NCBI GenBank assembly: GCA_018806915.1
Contig: JAGKQI010000049.1
Coordinates: forward strand, 1,922,001 to 1,986,000
Length of the DNA: 64,000 nt
Origin: Phytophthora colocasiae
Taxonomy: Eukaryota > Oomycota > Peronosporomycetes > Peronosporales > Peronosporaceae
Direction of reading: 5' to 3'
Part shown: one piece after another, positions 62,552 through 64,000 of the stretch
Position numbering within the stretch: the stretch's first letter is position 1
Layout: each line of letters opens with the position of its first letter
The notes under the pieces: generated by a model
Databases searched by the model: none
Seen by the model: the letters and a program-made list of their open reading frames with translations, nothing else
What the model was told of the DNA's origin: nothing
Program-made: the position numbers and the translations under genes

Positions 62552-63230
62552 TCTCGGTCATCGATCTTGGTCCACCGTCTTGAACAATGATCTCGATCAG
62601 CAGCCTTCATACTTGATCTCGCGTGCCTGTGTCGTCGACATTTCAGGTCTTGAGCTTCCCGGACTTGATCACCACTCCCCATGCGACTAACACTGCCATC
62701 AGGTCCCCTCGGCAACATCTCACGGTTATGTTGTCACCGGCCCACCATAGATCGCACCGGTCCCGACCCTCTGCTGCCTTGATCTCCTTCTCATGCGACC
62801 TCAGGCAAGGCGCCCTTTTCTCCTCCGACCCTGAGCCGCCACGCGGGACCGCACGGCGGTTTCTCCAATCACTTAGTCTCACTCGACCAAGACGCCATCC
62901 ATTCATCGCTGGCGAGATCCAGACGAACATCGATCTGGATCCATTCGTCAGCCATCGTTCGCGCAATCTGGGGTCATCAACTGACATCTTGCTTCGCCAG
63001 AGGCCCCTGTCGCTTGATCCGACTCTCTCTGGGCCTGACGTTGCCTTTTCTCGGATTTCTTATTCGCGCTTCACCACATCCGCCCCCAGCCTGCAAGTTG
63101 GTCCGTCTCGGTCCACTTCAGGTCTCATTCTCCAATCTTCAGCCCAAGGCACAAGTCACCCCGACAACACTTCGACCACCACCAACGGATCCCTTAATTG
63201 GAGTTATGGTCAGTCAAAGACGGAAATCTT
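62552..63230 (-). mobile_element. Fragment of a second GATC-rich Ty3-like element
   Basis: GATC-rich sequence continuous with the inverted LTR, fading near 63200. Frames of about 115 (minus) and 200 (plus) codons exist, rich in Arg/Ser/Pro, but no domain is recognisable. Most likely the 3' internal end of a minus-oriented element whose LTR is at 61778-62551. Confidence 0.45.
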
Positions 63231-64000
63231 AAATTTTACTTTAACATTTAATAACTTTATCAAAAATAAGGTTTGAGAGGTGCTGTTGTCTTTGTCGTAT
63301 TGATCAGGCACGATATTTGTGTATATTGTTGGCATATTATTTTTGTTGTTGGAATTGGGTATACAATTTTCAGTACTTGTCGTTGTTTTGAATATATTGG
63401 TATATATTTTTATTTTCCTTTTTTTACGTCCGTTTAAGCTTTCTTAAACGTTAAACCCCTTCTCTAAACTCAAACGTGATTACTAAAGTGCGTCAACAAA
63501 ATTCCAATGGGGCGTCGTTAAAAAAAAATTGGGCGTGAACAAAACGCTGTGTTGCCAGTTATTAACTACCGTACAAGTAATTTTTGATAACATACACTCA
63601 CAGCCCCACAGAGCATTAGAAAGGACGACCGGGTGGGTGAAGTGAAACGCCATAGATTTCTTGGCATCTCGACATCATGACGTAACTTGACACAGCGCTT
63701 GGTACATATCTCATGACAATCACACATCTCCTCAGTTTTGTTTACTTATGCGTCGAAATTCTGTCCGATTTTATCGTTTAACAGGGCAGGTGACAAAGAC
63801 CGAAGTCGCAGAAGCCAATACCCACATCTAGCGAGCTCGAGACAAGCCGCTACAGTACTCCGTTCTAGGCTAACTGGTACGTCAGAGTACAAATGGTGCC
63901 TAACTGAGTTGCTGGTGCAGGTTGTAGTGCTCAACAACACCCCTCCAGCGTATGAAGCGTCTTGTACCACACAACAACTCTTCCATGAGATGCTGAGATG
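63231..64000. other. AT-rich intergenic end of the window
   Basis: About 770 bp, with T runs near 63414-63426. A minus-strand frame at 63746-63970 has no family resemblance. Nothing else was recognised. Confidence 0.35.

Noticed and set aside
1..64000. tRNA, rRNA or snRNA genes, CRISPR arrays and bacterial-type operons
   Set aside because: None could be recognised by eye; the primer-site complementarity to tRNAs is not a tRNA gene. A covariance-model search would be needed to exclude small RNAs.

Overview
The window is nuclear DNA of an oomycete, most likely Phytophthora or a close peronosporalean relative. The evidence is compact protein genes with few short GT-AG introns (about 50-75 nt), a perfect match to the oomycete initiator element 60 nt upstream of one start codon (6748-6761), flagellate-type genes such as a CDKL kinase, and retrotransposons of types typical of Phytophthora (half-tRNA-primed Ty1/copia, and chromodomain Ty3/gypsy with two RNase H domains). 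No rRNA, tRNA, CRISPR array or bacterial-type operon was seen.

Layout. 1-3081: 5' part of a minus-strand copia element, open reading frame uninterrupted to the window edge. 3515-6190: a small two-exon gene of unknown function, then a decayed multi-exon locus. 6821-12652: hexose-type transporter, CDKL-like kinase (8 exons) and the PPIL2-type U-box cyclophilin (8 exons). 12731-19031: a mitochondrial-type armadillo-repeat gene split by a complete 5,102-bp copia element with identical 219-bp LTRs and a CGTGA target duplication; removing the element and one duplication restores the frame exactly. 19208-33417 is a gene-dense housekeeping block: GT60-like glycosyltransferase, PA200/Blm10 proteasome activator, zinc-finger protein, C1D/Rrp47 exosome cofactor, PEX10, SmB, Yippee and a METTL21-like methyltransferase. 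33428-36615 is a pogo-like DNA element with 28-bp inverted repeats and TA target site, sitting 10 bp upstream of the methyltransferase start codon in what was a short divergent promoter shared with SDA1. 36783-45131: SDA1, a second sugar transporter, phosphatidylserine decarboxylase (LGST site), eIF3j and a WD40 protein.

45132-64000 is transposon-rich: a MULE C-terminal relic, two opposed pogo fragments, then about 11.7 kb of a Ty3/gypsy chromovirus-like element (LTR, tRNA-type primer site, gag, protease, RT, two RNase H domains, integrase, chromodomain). Its 3' part carries two long antisense ORFs of unknown function. The whole element is very rich in the tetranucleotide GATC on both strands. 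A nearly identical LTR lies inverted at 61778-62551.

How the genes relate: the host genes are independent housekeeping genes (protein turnover, ribosome export, splicing, RNA decay, peroxisome import, lipid synthesis, sugar uptake) in closely spaced divergent or convergent pairs. The main biological stories are transposon effects on them: one gene broken by a young insertion and one promoter replaced by a DNA element. All introns were placed by eye from splice consensus and frame continuity.
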